A stretch of DNA of 64,000 bases from Bacillus sp. FJAT-45350. GTDB lineage: Bacteria > Bacillota > Bacilli > Bacillales > NISU01. Location of the stretch: contig NZ_NISU01000001.1 of the NCBI RefSeq assembly GCF_002335805.1, forward strand, positions 3,108,079 to 3,172,078, written 5' to 3'. The translations under genes were made by a program, and so were the position numbers. Position 1 is the stretch's first letter. Each line of letters starts with the position of its first letter. This document shows positions 62,381 through 64,000 of the stretch, piece after piece. Under the pieces are notes generated by a model. It saw only the letters and a list, made by a program, of their open reading frames with translations, was not told the DNA's origin and did not search any database.

Positions 62381-62534
62381 GGCACTTCCTCCAAACCTTT
62401 AGCATCAGGAACTACTTTTTTATATTTATAGCTTTATCATTATACCATATTTTAAAACCTATCGTATGCATCATACAGTCCGTCAATGAATACTAGAGCC
62501 TCTCTTTTTCCCACTGATGTACGAAACTTACTTA

Positions 62535-63173
62535 CTAGTCTATATTCTCTTTTTCGTTACCTACCACGGTCGTTACATCAGAGAAGAAGCTCTTAATGTG
62601 ATACCAAATCCATTCTAATACTTGGGTCACCTCATCTATTTCTCCAGATACAGAACCGGCAGAAGCTAGATACTTCTCGCTATTTACGAGAAGCACATTC
62701 CCACGAACTTCTCCATTTAACTCTAATGTTCCATTACGAACAACCAAATTTCCTTCAATTACTTCCCCTTCTGGAACAATGACTTTGCCACTCTCATGGT
62801 CAATTTGAATGTTTCCGTTTCCTGTCACACTTAGTTCCTCTGAGCTATTCCAAACAGAAATAATACTACTAGACATGAGTATTAGAAAAATAGAAGCAGC
62901 TACGGCAAGAGGATGGTTTCTCATCCATTGCTTCCAGGCCACTCTCTTCTTACGCTTTGGTAGTTGTTGCAAGACATTATTTGTAAAGTTAGCCGATGTC
63001 TCTATATGAGAGGCACTTTGAACAAAAGCTATTGCTTTTCTCGTTTCCTCATAATGTTTCTTACATGAAACATTTGTCTCTATATAATGTAAAAACTCAG
63101 CTTTTTCTTCATTAGTTGTTTCCCCATCTAAATACCGATGCATAAGCTCAATAAAACGTTTATTGTATTCCAT
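62535..63173 (-). CDS. rsiW: anti-sigma-W factor, RsiW-like
   Basis: The start is placed at ATG 63,173, six nt after AAGGGTG; two in-frame starts lie just upstream. The ~212-residue protein has a cytoplasmic sigma-binding domain (1-50), one membrane helix (PLAVAASIFLILMSSSIISV) and an extracytoplasmic bactofilin-like part (VPEGEVIEGNLVVRNGTLEL, NSEKYLASAGSVSGEIDE), as in RsiW. In the zinc-anti-sigma motif (H-x3-C-x2-C) only the last Cys is at its place (LHYIETNVSCKKH): the first Cys is Asn and the His is one residue off. RsiW is cut stepwise by PrsW and RasP under envelope stress in Bacillus. Confidence 0.88.
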   Translation of the reverse strand: MEYNKRFIELMHRYLDGETTNEEKAEFLHYIETNVSCKKHYEETRKAIAFVQSASHIETSANFTNNVLQQLPKRKKRVAWKQWMRNHPLAVAASIFLILMSSSIISVWNSSEELSVTGNGNIQIDHESGKVIVPEGEVIEGNLVVRNGTLELNGEVRGNVLLVNSEKYLASAGSVSGEIDEVTQVLEWIWYHIKSFFSDVTTVVGNEKENID

Positions 63174-63191
63174 GTTCATCACCCTTTCACC

Positions 63192-63755
63192 TTAGACATT
63201 GCCCATTCGCTTACGCAAGGTTTCCCGACCGCGATGAATTCTTGTCTTAACTGTCGATACTGGCAGATCTAAAATCTCGCTGATTTCTTTTAAAGACAAG
63301 TCTTCAATGTACTTTAGTATAATCGCAGAGCGATATTTAGGCGGTAAATGGTTGATTTCATCTTGTATCCACTCTTGCATCTCTACCTTAACCACTTGAT
63401 CATCTGGAAGCTCTTCAGTAGATGCAATTTGTGATTGAACTGTCATCCCCTCTGTACCTTTAATCGGGTCCTCTAAATGAAAGTCTGGCTTCCTCTTTCT
63501 AAGACGATCAATTGCTAAGTTCGTTGCTATTCGAAAGAGCCAAGTAGAAAACTTTCTATTAGTATCATATCTATCAATATTTGTATATGCTCGTAAAAAA
63601 GCTTCTTGAGCTACATCTTGTGCTTCGTGCATATTCCCAAGCATTCGATAAGATAGTTGATACACTTTGTCCTTATACATCTCAACTAACTCACCAAAAG
63701 CTTCCGTATCGCCACTCTTCACTTCTTTAATTAATCTCTTAATTAGTTTCTCCAT
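63192..63755 (-). CDS. sigW: ECF sigma factor SigW
   Basis: This 187-residue sigma factor matches SigW closely: region 2 YQLSYRMLGNMHEAQDVAQE and FLRAYTNIDRYDTNRKFSTW, LFRIATNLAIDRLRKRKPDF; region 4 LPPKYRSAIILKYIEDLSLK with LPVSTVKTRIHRGRETLRKR. It controls antibiotic and cell-envelope stress genes. rsiW follows 18 nt downstream of the stop. The upstream promoter is of the SigW type, so positive autoregulation is expected. Confidence 0.95.
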   Translation of the reverse strand: MEKLIKRLIKEVKSGDTEAFGELVEMYKDKVYQLSYRMLGNMHEAQDVAQEAFLRAYTNIDRYDTNRKFSTWLFRIATNLAIDRLRKRKPDFHLEDPIKGTEGMTVQSQIASTEELPDDQVVKVEMQEWIQDEINHLPPKYRSAIILKYIEDLSLKEISEILDLPVSTVKTRIHRGRETLRKRMGNV

Positions 63756-63792
63756 CTCGTTACCTCCGCTTATTTTGCGGTATTATTACTTC

Positions 63793-63818
63793 TACGTATA
63801 AAACCGTATTTGGTTTCT
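63793..63818 (-). promoter_or_regulatory. SigW-type autoregulatory promoter of sigW
   Basis: On the minus strand AGAAAC, 16-nt spacer, CGTA, lying ~40 nt before the sigW start. The Bacillus SigW consensus is TGAAAC-N16-CGTA. 63,819-64,000 shows nothing else recognisable. Confidence 0.8.
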
Positions 63819-64000
63819 TTTTATTTACAATTTTATATTTATATTAACACGAATAATATACGAGAAGTTAACAAACTTAGTAGTAGGTGAAACTATATGT
63901 AAATACGAAATAATCTTTTAAGAGGTCAGTGACGAACACCAACAAATTGTGTTCAGTTGCAAACAACCATAAGTCCACAAAAAAACCTTAGATACAGTAT

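Noticed and set aside
63895-63922. A plus-strand TGAAAC...CGAA pair near the right edge as a second ECF promoter.
   Set aside because: The spacer is about 12 nt instead of 16, and the downstream gene is outside the window.

Overview
The window looks like a chromosome segment of a low-GC, endospore-forming member of the Bacillaceae. The evidence is the sigW-rsiW-cdaA-cdaR-glmM-glmS order with a glmS ribozyme, a gerABC-type germination operon, a sigX-rsiX pair, and small families typical of Bacillus (BH0509, YitT, DUF2325). Two SulP anion carriers with UspA partners and several ECF/iron systems would suit a halo- or alkaliphilic lifestyle, but that is inference.

Layout. 1-11.1 kb is an iron region on the minus strand: a partial gene at the left edge, DUF2325, a substrate-binding lipoprotein plus hybrid histidine kinase, and the ferric ABC transporter fbpB/fbpA/fbpC, with Fur-box-like palindromes before the DUF2325 gene, fbpA and fbpC. 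An IS1182-family element (589-2283) sits in the loop of the kinase terminator, and an IS110-family element (3986-5612) splits the kinase; removing it restores one frame. 11.2-15 kb is the germination receptor operon. 15-39.7 kb is ordinary chromosome: a CstR-like repressor, YitT, sigX/rsiX, a 3D-domain protein, a CorC-type protein, Usp, DedA, a K+ channel, two SulP carriers, EamA, a methyltransferase, an M14 peptidase, DinB, Fe-ADH, WG-repeat and LysM proteins, and an MBL-fold/MaoC pair.

39,871-56,541 is a complete Tn7-like transposon of 16.67 kb at the attTn7 site downstream of glmS. It has TGT/ACA tips, a perfect 5-bp duplication (AAAAC), spaced TnsB-type repeats at the left end and four tandem 20-bp repeats at the right end, and a tnsA-tnsB-tnsC-tniQ(tnsD) operon. 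Cargo lies on the glmS side: a RloC-like ATPase with a zinc hook and a candidate R-x3-E...H anticodon-nuclease triad, PadR/HAAS regulators, small membrane proteins and a second IS1182-family copy. Several cargo units end in the same GCACCCGTTA-type motif, as if they were cassettes. A second, degenerate right end lies inside the first. The transposon separated glmS from its own terminator (now at 39,766) and supplies replacement hairpins. A second IS110 copy inside the element is interrupted by what matches the Roche 454 Titanium mate-pair (loxP) linker at 40,328-40,368, so that locus is very probably misassembled.

56.5-63.8 kb is the cell-envelope block sigW-rsiW, cdaA-cdaR (c-di-AMP synthesis and its regulator), glmM and glmS (amino-sugar synthesis), with an ECF promoter of the SigW type in front of sigW.
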